Positions 33,004-41,978 of a DNA stretch of 46,604 nt are shown here, piece after piece. Below the pieces are notes generated by a model. It was not told where the DNA came from. It ran no database searches and saw only the letters and a list, made by a program, of their open reading frames with translations. Each line of letters begins with the position of its first letter. Position 1 is the stretch's first letter. This DNA is from Streptomyces griseoincarnatus (lineage in GTDB: Bacteria; Actinomycetota; Actinomycetes; Streptomycetales; Streptomycetaceae), in contig BMTH01000026.1 of the NCBI GenBank assembly GCA_014649575.1, positions 1 through 46,604 on the forward strand. Direction: 5' to 3'. The position numbers and the translations under genes were made by a program.

Positions 33004-33036
33004 GAGGCGACCGGACGGGTCCCGCCCGGTCGCCTC
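33004..33036 (-). terminator. Hairpin downstream of the arginine oxygenase gene
   Basis: An 11-bp perfect inverted repeat (33004-33014 and 33026-33036, arm GAGGCGACCGG) with an 11-nt loop that itself pairs (CGGG/CCCG) begins 18 bp after the oxygenase stop. It could end or attenuate transcription before the C*-A gene. Confidence 0.5.
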
Positions 33037-33053
33037 GGTGTGTTCACAAGCCG

Positions 33054-34058
33054 TCAGAGCAGCACGCGCTCCGCCGGCGACTTCCGGTGGGCCCGCGACT
33101 TGCGCAGGTCCCGGGTCACGACCGCCTTCTTCAGCCAGCGGTCCGTGCCGTCGAACCGGGCCTTGAACGCGGCTCTGCCGTGCACCACCCGGTAGTTGTC
33201 GATCACCAGGAGGTCACCAGGGCTCAGCACCACGTCGGTCAGGTTCCGTTGCAGCTCCGCGGTGAGCGCCTCCAGCGCCGCCGCCGCTTCCGGATCACCC
33301 GGCAGCGACGACATGAACGCCGGATCGATCCGCAGGTAGGGCCGGTCCGGGTGCCCGAACAGCACCGCGCACGGCTCCGGTTCGTCCTGCATCAGCTGCA
33401 CCGCGTGCGGGCTGCCCCGGTCCGCGGTGAGCGTCCGGGCGTGCCGGAGGTGCTCGGTGTCCGGCCGGATCAGGAACCGGGGCTGGCTCAGCACCTCCCG
33501 GTGCTCGTCGGACAGCACCACCTCGTCCACCCCGGCCACGCCCGTGGGCACCGCGTCGTGGTTCCGCAGCCCCAGCAGGAGCAGGTAGTCGCAGCGGTAC
33601 GGGTGGAAACCGTCCTCCGTGTGCCAGGCCAGCTCCACCGTGCCGTGGCCGCTCTGGTCGTTCTCGTGCGACGGGACCGGCAGCACGTCGTGCACCAGCC
33701 GCCCGTTCTGGAGCGTCGACCAGCCGAAGATGTCACCGAGGTGCGCCGTCGCCAGCGTCAGGAACACCTCGTGCACCTCCGACTCCGGTTCCCTCGGTGG
33801 CTCCCGCCAGTCCAGGGGGGTCGGCCCCAGCCGGCGGTCGTCCACCGGAAGGCCACGCACGACCAGGCAGGACGCCTCCTCGGCGGTCCGGAACCGTCGC
33901 AGCTCCCGGATCAGGCGCGGGGGCATCCGGTGCGCCACCAGCGACAGGTCGTCCAGCAGGGACGGGGCACTGCTCGCCCCGTGGTCCCGCAGAACCGAGC
34001 GGGTCAGTTCGTCCAGCGCGGCTCCCTCGGCCGCGTCCAGGTCCACGTAACGGATCAT
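33054..34058 (-). CDS. Fe(II)/2-oxoglutarate arginine oxygenase/desaturase (VioC/NapI-type)
   Basis: The 334-residue clavaminate synthase-like protein has the iron triad His146 and Glu148 (HTEDG) and His293 (NYRVVHGR), and the co-substrate arginine in RFDGTDRWL. HTEDGFHPYRCDYL is typical of the free-arginine enzymes VioC and OrfP (C3 hydroxylation) and NapI (4,5-desaturation). In naphthyridinomycin-type assembly dehydroarginine is an NRPS substrate, so NapI-type desaturation is my preferred reading. Hydroxylation for a capreomycidine- or hydroxyarginine-containing peptide is the alternative; no VioD-like PLP enzyme is in the window. GGGAG lies 10 bp before the ATG. Confidence 0.85.
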   Translation of the reverse strand: MIRYVDLDAAEGAALDELTRSVLRDHGASSAPSLLDDLSLVAHRMPPRLIRELRRFRTAEEASCLVVRGLPVDDRRLGPTPLDWREPPREPESEVHEVFLTLATAHLGDIFGWSTLQNGRLVHDVLPVPSHENDQSGHGTVELAWHTEDGFHPYRCDYLLLLGLRNHDAVPTGVAGVDEVVLSDEHREVLSQPRFLIRPDTEHLRHARTLTADRGSPHAVQLMQDEPEPCAVLFGHPDRPYLRIDPAFMSSLPGDPEAAAALEALTAELQRNLTDVVLSPGDLLVIDNYRVVHGRAAFKARFDGTDRWLKKAVVTRDLRKSRAHRKSPAERVLL

Positions 34059-34129
34059 CGGTGATCAGCTCCCGGTCGGTCCCTGCGGGAGCAGTCGCGT
34101 GCCTTCACGAGCCCTCCTTGTCCTGACGG

Positions 34130-37100
34130 TCAGTTGACGGATCCCTGCGGAACGACGACGTCCTCGGGCGCGGGCAGGTAGCCGCCGTCGACCAGGAACC
34201 GGAAGCAGGCGTGCGCCCACTCCTCGGTCACCGGCGGACAGCTGATGCCCGACCCCTCGAGAGCTTCGGTCAGCACCCGGCACTCGTCCTGCGGGTCGAT
34301 CTGCTTCTGCAGCTCCGGGTCGAGCGCGGCGTGCCGCATCGAGGCGACCCGCAGCAGCGGGGTCATCGGGAACAGGACGTGGTCCTCGTCGACGCCCAGC
34401 GCCCGCTGGCGGGCCTCCTCCTCGTCGATGACGTTGAGGTCGTAACCGAACGACCGCAGCCACTGGTAGCACTGCGTCATCGTGGTGGGAGCCGGGTTCG
34501 TGATGTTGAAGTTCTTCCCGAAGTTCTCCTCCCGCAGCGACGTGTAGACGATGGCCTGTGCCGTGAAGTCCACCGGCACCGCGTTGATGACATCGTTGTA
34601 GAGGGGCAGCACCCCGAGGTCCAGGAAGCCCCGCAGGTACACGTACAGGTAGTCGGTGTGGTGCGAGGCACCCGTCTGGGTGTGGCCGGTGATCATCCAC
34701 GGCCGCTGCACGGTCACCGGGATGCCCCGGTCACGGGCCAGGTAGACGATCCTCTCGGCCAGCCACTTGCTGCGCGGGTAGCCGGTGGGGATCCGGATCG
34801 GACGGCTGTCCAGGTCCTCCTCGGTGAACGGCCGCTCCGCCCCGGTGCCCATGAACACGTCCACACTGGACACGAAGTGGACCGACTTGAGCGTCGTGGT
34901 CGTGGCGAGCCGCAGCACCTCCTTGGTGCCCTCGACGTTGGCCGGCCGGGCGGCCTCGTACGGGTAGGTGAAGTTGACCACCGCGCCGCTGTGGTAGATC
35001 ACGTCCAGCTCGGCCGCGGCGGCGGCGAACTCCTCCTCGCCCAGGCCGAGCCGCGGCCTGGCCAGGTCACCGACCACCATCCGCATCCGGGACCGGTAGG
35101 ACTCGTCCCAGGCGTGGTACTTGCGGAGCGTCGCCTCCATCCGCTCCCAGGCCTCCTCCTCGTTCTCCGCCCGGACCAGGCAGTGCACGAGAGCGTCGGT
35201 GCGCAGGATCAGCTCCACCACCAGGAACGCGCCCAGGTAGCCGGTCGCGCCCGTGACCAGCGCGTGGCGCGGCGCGAACCACTCCGAGTGCGGCAGGTCC
35301 CCGGGGGCGATCTCCTCGGGCAGCGTGATCTCCGCGTGCAGCTCCTCCAGTTGCTGGGCGTACAGCACCTCGCTGTCCACGTTGTCCCGCTGCCGCCGGT
35401 CCTCCTCGATGGCCGCGGCGACGCCGGCGACCGTGGGCACCCGGAAGATCTGCTCGACCGGCAGCGTCACGTCGTGCGTCCGGGAGAGCTGGGCGGTGAG
35501 CCGCGCCACCAGCAGCGAGTTCCCGCCGAGCTCGAAGAAGTCGGCCACCGCGCTGACCTTGGAGACGCCCAGCAGCGAGCAGAACGTCTCCGCGATCTCC
35601 GCCTCCAGCTGCGTCCCCGGCTCCACGAAGTCCTCGATGCCGAGGTCCGGGGCGGGCAGCGCGGCGGTGTCGATCTTGCCGTTCGGGGTGAGCGGCATCC
35701 GCTCCAGCGTCACGAACGCGCTGGGCACCATGTAGTCCGGCACCTGCGCCAGCACATGCTTGATCAACGCCTCCTTGGTCACCACCCGGCCGACGACGGG
35801 GACCACGTACGCCACCAGGCGCGGCGCGCCCGGCTGGTCCTCCCGGGCGATCACCGAGGTCTCGGCGACCAACGGGTGACGCAGCAGGACGTTCTCGATC
35901 TCGGTCAGCTCGATCCGGAAGCCGCGGATCTTGACCTGGGTGTCGGCCCGGCCCAGGAATTCGATGCTGCCGTCCTGCCGGTAGCGGGCGAGGTCCCCCG
36001 TCCGGTACATCCGGGCACCGGGCTCCTCGGAGAACGGGTCGGGCAGGAAGCTGCCGCCCGTCATCCCCGGCCGCTTGACGTAGCCGCGGACCACACCGCC
36101 GCCGCCGATGTACAGCTCGCCGGGAACACCGGGCGGCACCGGGTTGAGCCGCTTGTCCAGCAGATGCACCCGGGTGTTGGGGATCGGGCGGCCGATCGGC
36201 ACCCGGCCGGACTCGGCGTCCTCGGCGGTCACCGGGTGAACCGACGCCCACACGGTCGCCTCGGTGGGGCCGTACTCGTTGAACAGGGCCACGCCGGGGG
36301 AGCGCCGCCGGTGCGCCTCGACCAGGCTGGGCGGCAGCACCTCACCGGCCAGCACGGTCGTCCGCACGGAGGGGAACGGCTCCGGCTCGGTATCCAGCAG
36401 CACCGAGTACTGCGAAGGCACCCCGTCGACATGGGTGACATCCTTGTCCCGGATCAGCGCAGCGAGCAGCCTCGGGTCCAGCACCTCCGCCTCGGAGGGC
36501 ACGACGACCGTGCCGCCGCGCATCAGCGTCCAGTACAGACCGCCGCCCGACGCGTCGAACGTGAACGGGGCCAGCACCAGGTAGCGCTCAGGCAGCCCCG
36601 GCTCCTCGAGGATCGAACGGGCCAGTGTGGAGTGCGTGATCTGCCGGTGTTCCACCGCCACGCCCTTCGGGCGGCCGGTGGAACCCGAGGTGTAGATGAC
36701 GTAGGCCAGGTTGTCCGGCTCGATCTCCACGGCCGGCCGTGTCACCGGGCCGTCCGGATCCGCGGTCGGCACCGCCACCCGCTCCAGGCCCGCCGCCTTT
36801 CCGCCGAGCGCGTCCAACGCTCCCCGGTCGCCGACGAGTACGCGGATCCCGGCCTCCTCCGCGATCGACGCGATACGGTCCGCCGGGTACGAGGGGTCCA
36901 GCGGCACGTACGCGCCACCCGTCTTCAGCACACCGAGCAGCGCGACCATGGTGTGCACCGACCGGTCGGCCAGCACGCCGACCAGGGACTCCGGGCCCGC
37001 GCCGAGTCCGGCGAGCCGCGCGGCCAGCGCCTCGGCCCGCGCCTCCATGGAGGCGTAACTCAGCTCCGCCGTGCTCGACGTGAGCGCCGGTGCGTCCGGA

Positions 37101-38584
37101 CGGGACGCGGCGGCCTCCGCGACCAGCTCGTGCAGCAGCCGGGGCCCCGTGCGCCCGGTCGCCGTGGCGTTCCACGACTCCAGCCGCTCCCGGTCCTGAC
37201 CGGACAGCAGCGACAGGTCGGAGAGCGGGCGGTCGGGGTCCGCGACCGCGGAGTCCAGGAGCAGCAGCGTCCGGTCCAGGAACTGCTCGACGGTCGCCCG
37301 GTCGAACAGCGAGGTGTTGAAGTGGGCCCGCAGCGACAGTTCCCCGTCGCGGCGCACCGCGTACAGGTCGATGTCGTGCGGGGTCCATGTCACCGGCAGG
37401 TCGAGCCGGTGGGCGGTGACCCCCGGCAGCTCCCGGCTGCTCCACTCCTCCTCGAAGCCGAACAGCACCTGGAACAGCGGGGTACGGCTGAGGTCGCGCG
37501 GCGGGTGCGCCGCCTCCACGATCTGCTCGAACGGCAGCCGGGCGTGCTCCAGGGCTTCGTCCAGGGCCGAGTCGGTCCGACCCAGCAGCGTGGTCAGGGA
37601 CTCGCCGGCGTCCAGGTCGAAACGCACCGGCAGGGTGTTCTCCAGCGGGCCGACCAGGCCCTCGGCGCCCTCCTGCCACGACGGCGGCACGGGTACACCG
37701 ACGGCGAACGTGCGCTGCTCGGCATGACGGGACAGCACCGCGGTGCAGCCGGCGAGCAGCAGCCGGGACAGCCGCCGCCCCGCACCGGACGTGAACGCCT
37801 CCAGCCGGTCGCGCAGTTCCCGCGGCACCGCCACCGACGCCACGTCGGCGTCGATGGTCTTCACCGGCGGCCGGGGCCGGTCGGTGGGCAGCTCGAGGGC
37901 ATTGAGGCCGGCCGTACGGTCGCGCCAGTACTCGATGTCCTTCTCGGCGTCGTCGCCGGTCAGCCAGGCACGCTGGGCGGCGGCCAGCGCCTGGGGCTCG
38001 GCGGCAGGCCCGGCGGCCTCCTCCCCGCTTCCGCCGAGCAGATGCGCGTACCCGGTGAGCACCTCGTCGGTGAACAGCCGCACGGAGCGCCGGTCGGCCA
38101 CGAGCTGGTGGACCGTCAGCAGGAGGACGTGGTCCTCCTCCCCGAGCCGCAGCAGACTCGCCCGCACCAGCGGGCCCTGGGCCAGATCGAACCGGCGGCG
38201 GGTCTCGGAGGCCGCTATGCGTGCCAGCTCGGCGTCGAGCCGGTCCGGGTCCACCTGGACCACCGGCAGCCGCAGCGACGCCACCGGCCTGACGGTGGCC
38301 AGCGGGTGGCCGTCCACCGTGCGGAAGGTGGTACGCAGCACCTCGTGGCGCTGCACGGCCGTCGACAGCGCCTGCTGGAGCACGGCCGCGTCGGTCCTTC
38401 CGGTCAGCCGCACCGCGACGCTGGTCTGCCAGGGCCGCTTCTCGTCCAGCTGGATCAGCAGCCACAACCGGCGCTGCTCGAGTGTCAGGTTGCTTGTGAC
38501 GTTCGCCGAGGCGTCCAGGAGGCCCGCCAGGAGCGCGCGCTTCTCCTCGGACGTCAGGGAACTGATTTCGTGCTGCCCGCTCAT
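34130..38584 (-). CDS. NRPS module C-A-T with terminal thioester reductase
   Basis: The 1484-residue protein has a condensation-type domain (~30-460), an adenylation domain (~480-1000; YTSGSTGRPKG, FDASGGGLYW, NEYGPTE, YRTGDLA, TPNGKID), a carrier domain (FFELGGNSL) and a reductase domain (TGATGYLGAF, YPRSK as the YxxxK site) that releases an aldehyde. The C-domain site reads HQLVADR (159-165): the catalytic second His is Gln160 and Gly is Arg165. In saframycin/quinocarcin-type synthesis the terminal C-A-T-Re protein works by repeated reduction and Pictet-Spengler closure, for which ordinary peptide-bond catalysis is not required. The ATG at 38584 has GGGAG 8 bp upstream. The pocket by my alignment is D,A,G,G,V,A,E,V,W. 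Confidence 0.9.
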   Translation of the reverse strand: MSGQHEISSLTSEEKRALLAGLLDASANVTSNLTLEQRRLWLLIQLDEKRPWQTSVAVRLTGRTDAAVLQQALSTAVQRHEVLRTTFRTVDGHPLATVRPVASLRLPVVQVDPDRLDAELARIAASETRRRFDLAQGPLVRASLLRLGEEDHVLLLTVHQLVADRRSVRLFTDEVLTGYAHLLGGSGEEAAGPAAEPQALAAAQRAWLTGDDAEKDIEYWRDRTAGLNALELPTDRPRPPVKTIDADVASVAVPRELRDRLEAFTSGAGRRLSRLLLAGCTAVLSRHAEQRTFAVGVPVPPSWQEGAEGLVGPLENTLPVRFDLDAGESLTTLLGRTDSALDEALEHARLPFEQIVEAAHPPRDLSRTPLFQVLFGFEEEWSSRELPGVTAHRLDLPVTWTPHDIDLYAVRRDGELSLRAHFNTSLFDRATVEQFLDRTLLLLDSAVADPDRPLSDLSLLSGQDRERLESWNATATGRTGPRLLHELVAEAAASRPDAPALTSSTAELSYASMEARAEALAARLAGLGAGPESLVGVLADRSVHTMVALLGVLKTGGAYVPLDPSYPADRIASIAEEAGIRVLVGDRGALDALGGKAAGLERVAVPTADPDGPVTRPAVEIEPDNLAYVIYTSGSTGRPKGVAVEHRQITHSTLARSILEEPGLPERYLVLAPFTFDASGGGLYWTLMRGGTVVVPSEAEVLDPRLLAALIRDKDVTHVDGVPSQYSVLLDTEPEPFPSVRTTVLAGEVLPPSLVEAHRRRSPGVALFNEYGPTEATVWASVHPVTAEDAESGRVPIGRPIPNTRVHLLDKRLNPVPPGVPGELYIGGGGVVRGYVKRPGMTGGSFLPDPFSEEPGARMYRTGDLARYRQDGSIEFLGRADTQVKIRGFRIELTEIENVLLRHPLVAETSVIAREDQPGAPRLVAYVVPVVGRVVTKEALIKHVLAQVPDYMVPSAFVTLERMPLTPNGKIDTAALPAPDLGIEDFVEPGTQLEAEIAETFCSLLGVSKVSAVADFFELGGNSLLVARLTAQLSRTHDVTLPVEQIFRVPTVAGVAAAIEEDRRQRDNVDSEVLYAQQLEELHAEITLPEEIAPGDLPHSEWFAPRHALVTGATGYLGAFLVVELILRTDALVHCLVRAENEEEAWERMEATLRKYHAWDESYRSRMRMVVGDLARPRLGLGEEEFAAAAAELDVIYHSGAVVNFTYPYEAARPANVEGTKEVLRLATTTTLKSVHFVSSVDVFMGTGAERPFTEEDLDSRPIRIPTGYPRSKWLAERIVYLARDRGIPVTVQRPWMITGHTQTGASHHTDYLYVYLRGFLDLGVLPLYNDVINAVPVDFTAQAIVYTSLREENFGKNFNITNPAPTTMTQCYQWLRSFGYDLNVIDEEEARQRALGVDEDHVLFPMTPLLRVASMRHAALDPELQKQIDPQDECRVLTEALEGSGISCPPVTEEWAHACFRFLVDGGYLPAPEDVVVPQGSVN

Positions 38585-38616
38585 TCGGTGGACTCCCGTC
38601 CTAGTGTCGGATGCGA

Positions 38617-38817
38617 TCAGGCGGAGCGTTCGCGGACCGAACGCGGACGCATGTCGGTCCACACCCGCTCGATGTGCTTGAGGCATTCCTGCTTGGTGCC
38701 GGCCGGGCCTGCGACGGCCCAGCCCGCGGGCACCGCCCGGTCGGCGAACCAGATCGAGTACTGGTCCTGTTCGTTGATGACGACCTGGAAGACGGTCTCG
38801 GCGTCGTCGATACCCAT
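38617..38817 (-). CDS. MbtH-like protein
   Basis: This 66-residue protein has the MbtH signature (NEQDQYSIWF, VPAGW, KQECLKHIERVWTDMRP). It binds adenylation domains and aids their folding and activity. GAGGAGG lies 5 bp before the ATG. It sits between the two large NRPS genes, with short gaps, which suits joint expression. Confidence 0.95.
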   Translation of the reverse strand: MGIDDAETVFQVVINEQDQYSIWFADRAVPAGWAVAGPAGTKQECLKHIERVWTDMRPRSVRERSA

Positions 38818-38870
38818 GGGGCCTCCTCGTGGTGGGTCGGATGACCGGTCCGGATGTCCGGATGCGCCGG

Positions 38871-41800
38871 TCAGTTCAGATGGCGAAGGAGCTGGTCGAT
38901 CTCGTCGTCGGACATCCCGGCGAGCTGGGCGAGCAGCGCCTCGTCGGCGGTCGGTCTGCGGTCGCGGGCGCGCTCCAGTTCCTCGATGGCCGCGGCGAGC
39001 CCGGCCGGGGTCGGCAGACGGAAGAAGTCGCGCACCGGCACCTGCAGACCGAACTCGGCCCGGACGCGGCTCAGCATCTTGGCTGCGAGCAGGGAGTGCC
39101 CGCCGAGCCCGAAGAAGTCGGCATGCATGCCGGTCACCGACAGCCCGAGCACCTCCTGGAAGAGGGACAGCACCCGGCGCTCCACCCCGTTGCGGGGCGG
39201 CACCTGCGCCACCGGCTCACGCGGCGCCTGCGCAGGGGGCTCCGGCAGGGCGCCCCGGTCGATCTCGCCGCCGGGGCCCGGGGGAAGTTCGTCCAGGACC
39301 CCGAACACGGCAGGGACCCGGTAGCCGGGCAGCGCGGACCGGGCCCGGCCCCGGACGGCGGCGGTGAACGCCTCACGTTCCGCCTCGGTACCGGCCGGGA
39401 CGGTGCCGTCCGGCACCAGCCAGGCGACCAGACGGCTCTGTCCTGCATCCGTGGTCACGGCCGAGGCCGCCACCCCGGGGAACCCGTTGAGCACCCTCTC
39501 GACGCTCGCCGCCGGGACGGAGCGGTCCCCGGCGAACAGCCGGCCCTCACCGGGCCCGACCACCTCCAGCGACCCGTTCCCGGCCCGGCGGCACCGCAGC
39601 CCCGCCGGCACGGCGGCACCCGTCCCGTCCGTGACGAACAGCTCGCCGACCAGACCGGCGGCCACGGGCCTGCCCCGCGCGTCCAGCACACTGCGGACCA
39701 CACCGGCGGGCGCCGGTCCGAGACGGCGTCCCCGTCCCTCGTCCAGCGGGGCGAGGGCGACCGGGGGCGCCGTCGCCCCGGGACCGGGACGGCCCAGGAA
39801 CACCGTGCGGCCGGTCCGTGCGAGCATGTCCACCAGATCGGGCGCCAGCACCTCACCGACACACACCAGCCGTGCCCCGGGCGGGGGCTCCCAGCCCTCG
39901 GTGAGCACCCTCCGCCAGGTCGGCGGATCGGCCAGGACGAACGCGCCGGGCGGCCCCGGAGGAGCCAGCTGCACCCCTGACAGCAGCAGGCTGCGGGCAT
40001 GCGTCAAGGGCATCAGCAGATCCACCGGTGACGGTGGGGACCCGCCGTCCAGCAGCACCACGTCGTCCTCCGGGGTCACCGACAGCCGGTCCGCGACGGC
40101 CGCCACCGCGGCGGCCAGGGCCCCGTGCGACAGCGCCGCCGCCGCGCCCTCCTGGTCCGTGTCCTGCGCCGACCAGGCCGGCGCGTCCGGCCCTGACGGC
40201 CCGGTGTCCTCCGCCGGGTCGAACCGGGGACCGGTGGTGATCAGCCAGCCGCCGTCCTCCTCCTCGGCCCGCCGCACGAAGGCGCCCGCCCGGTCGTGCC
40301 GCTGCCCGTACGCGGGCACCGCACCGACCTCGAACACCGCGAGCAGCACGGCGACCAGCGCCGCCGACGGCACCGGGGGAGTGGTCACCCGCACGTCCGG
40401 CCCGGCGATGCCCTCGGCGCGCAGCCGGCCGGCCAGATCCGACGCCCACTCACGCAGCTCGCCCAGCGTCAGCACGGCGTCCGCCGACGACAGCACCACG
40501 CTGTCCGCGGGACGCTCCGCGAGCATCTCCGCCACAGTCGTCCCCGCCGCGAACGCGGCCGGGTCCGGTTCGCCCGCGGCCGGCGCCGGGACCGCGTCGG
40601 CGGCCAGCGGCAGTGCCCCTGTCGGAGCCGCCGGGTCCCGCAACGCGTCCGTCAGCACCAGCCGGTGCAGCTCCACGATCCGGGCCGCCGTGGCCTCGTC
40701 GTACAGGCCCCGGTCGTAGTCCAGTTGCAGCCGCAGCCCGTCCCCGTCCGGCAGCACCGTCAGCCACAGGTCGAACTTGGCAGCCGTACGCTCCAGCTCC
40801 ACCGGCGCCATCGTCAGACCGGGCAACCCCACCTCCGCCGGGGGGGTGTTCGGCATGGAGAACATCACGTCGAACAGCGGGTTGCGCTCGAGGGCACGGG
40901 TCTGCCGCATCTCCTGCACCAGCCGGTCGAACGGCATCCGGTCGTGCGAGAAGGCGCCGACACAGGCGTCCCGCACCAGGGTGGCCGCCGTCCCGAACAT
41001 GCTGGACAGCGGCAGCCTGGCGCGCAGCACCAGGGTGTTCGCGAAGAACCCGACCAGCCCCTCCGCGTCCGGATGGTGCCGCCCCGCCACCGGCGTGCCC
41101 ACCACGACGTCCTCCTGGCCCGTCACCCGGGCCAGCGTCACCATGAAACCGGTGAGCACCACCATGAACAGCGTGCCGCCGGACTGCTTGGCCAGCTCCT
41201 CCAGCGCGGCCGTCGTCACCCCGTCCAGGCGCTCCTCCACCCGGCCGCCGTCCCCGCCGCGCCCCTGCTCACGGGGACGGTCCACCGGCAGCTGCAACGG
41301 CTCCGTACCGGACAGCGTCCGCCGCCAGTAGGCGATCAGCTCGTCCATCCGTTCCCCGGCCAACTGCTCGTCCAGCCAGCCGACATAGTCGGCGTACTGC
41401 ACCGCAGGCTCACCGAGGCCCGCCTCGCCGCGCTCGCGCAATCCGCGGTAGGCGTCGGCGAGGTCCGCGTAGAACACGTCCATCGACCAGCTGTCGCACA
41501 CCAGATGGTGGATCGTCACGATCAGCGTGTGCCGGTCCGCGGCCTCGCGCACCAGGACCAGCCGCAGCAGCGGCGGCGCGTCCAGCGTGAACGGCGCCGA
41601 CGCCTGTTCCCGGGCCAGCGACTGCACCCGGTCCTCGACCGCACCGGACGACAGGTCCGCGCAGTCGATCACCGGCAGCGACACCAGCGCCTCCGGCAGC
41701 ACCAACTGGTGCGGATCGCCGTCGACCAGACCGACCCCGGTGCGCAGGCTCTCGTGCCGCGCCACCACCGCGTTCACTGCCTGCTGGAGCAGCACGACGT

Positions 41801-41978
41801 CCAGCTCACCCGTCAGCCGTACCGCGCTCACCACGTTGTACGCGGCGTTGCTCGACGGGTTCAGCTGGCAGACGAACCACAGACTGCGCTGCGCCGGCGC
41901 GGCCGGGAGCACGAAGTAGTCGCCGTAGTCACGCGACTCGCCGCTGCCGACACCACCGGCGTACGAGGAACTGCTCAC
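38871..41978 (-). CDS. NRPS protein: C-degenerate A-T
   Basis: The 1035-residue protein has an intact condensation domain (HHLVCDS at 157-163) in ~1-450. The next ~480 residues keep only traces of an adenylation fold: no TSGSTG loop, no YGPTE, no clear TGD, and the C-terminal catalytic lysine is Glu in PGGEIDRGALP. A carrier domain ends the protein (FFGLGGHSL). It cannot activate its own substrate, so the carrier must be loaded in trans, either by the C*-A protein or by the KASIII-like transferase with the C2 unit. The GTG overlaps the thioesterase stop. Confidence 0.88.
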   Translation of the reverse strand: MSSSSYAGGVGSGESRDYGDYFVLPAAPAQRSLWFVCQLNPSSNAAYNVVSAVRLTGELDVVLLQQAVNAVVARHESLRTGVGLVDGDPHQLVLPEALVSLPVIDCADLSSGAVEDRVQSLAREQASAPFTLDAPPLLRLVLVREAADRHTLIVTIHHLVCDSWSMDVFYADLADAYRGLRERGEAGLGEPAVQYADYVGWLDEQLAGERMDELIAYWRRTLSGTEPLQLPVDRPREQGRGGDGGRVEERLDGVTTAALEELAKQSGGTLFMVVLTGFMVTLARVTGQEDVVVGTPVAGRHHPDAEGLVGFFANTLVLRARLPLSSMFGTAATLVRDACVGAFSHDRMPFDRLVQEMRQTRALERNPLFDVMFSMPNTPPAEVGLPGLTMAPVELERTAAKFDLWLTVLPDGDGLRLQLDYDRGLYDEATAARIVELHRLVLTDALRDPAAPTGALPLAADAVPAPAAGEPDPAAFAAGTTVAEMLAERPADSVVLSSADAVLTLGELREWASDLAGRLRAEGIAGPDVRVTTPPVPSAALVAVLLAVFEVGAVPAYGQRHDRAGAFVRRAEEEDGGWLITTGPRFDPAEDTGPSGPDAPAWSAQDTDQEGAAAALSHGALAAAVAAVADRLSVTPEDDVVLLDGGSPPSPVDLLMPLTHARSLLLSGVQLAPPGPPGAFVLADPPTWRRVLTEGWEPPPGARLVCVGEVLAPDLVDMLARTGRTVFLGRPGPGATAPPVALAPLDEGRGRRLGPAPAGVVRSVLDARGRPVAAGLVGELFVTDGTGAAVPAGLRCRRAGNGSLEVVGPGEGRLFAGDRSVPAASVERVLNGFPGVAASAVTTDAGQSRLVAWLVPDGTVPAGTEAEREAFTAAVRGRARSALPGYRVPAVFGVLDELPPGPGGEIDRGALPEPPAQAPREPVAQVPPRNGVERRVLSLFQEVLGLSVTGMHADFFGLGGHSLLAAKMLSRVRAEFGLQVPVRDFFRLPTPAGLAAAIEELERARDRRPTADEALLAQLAGMSDDEIDQLLRHLN

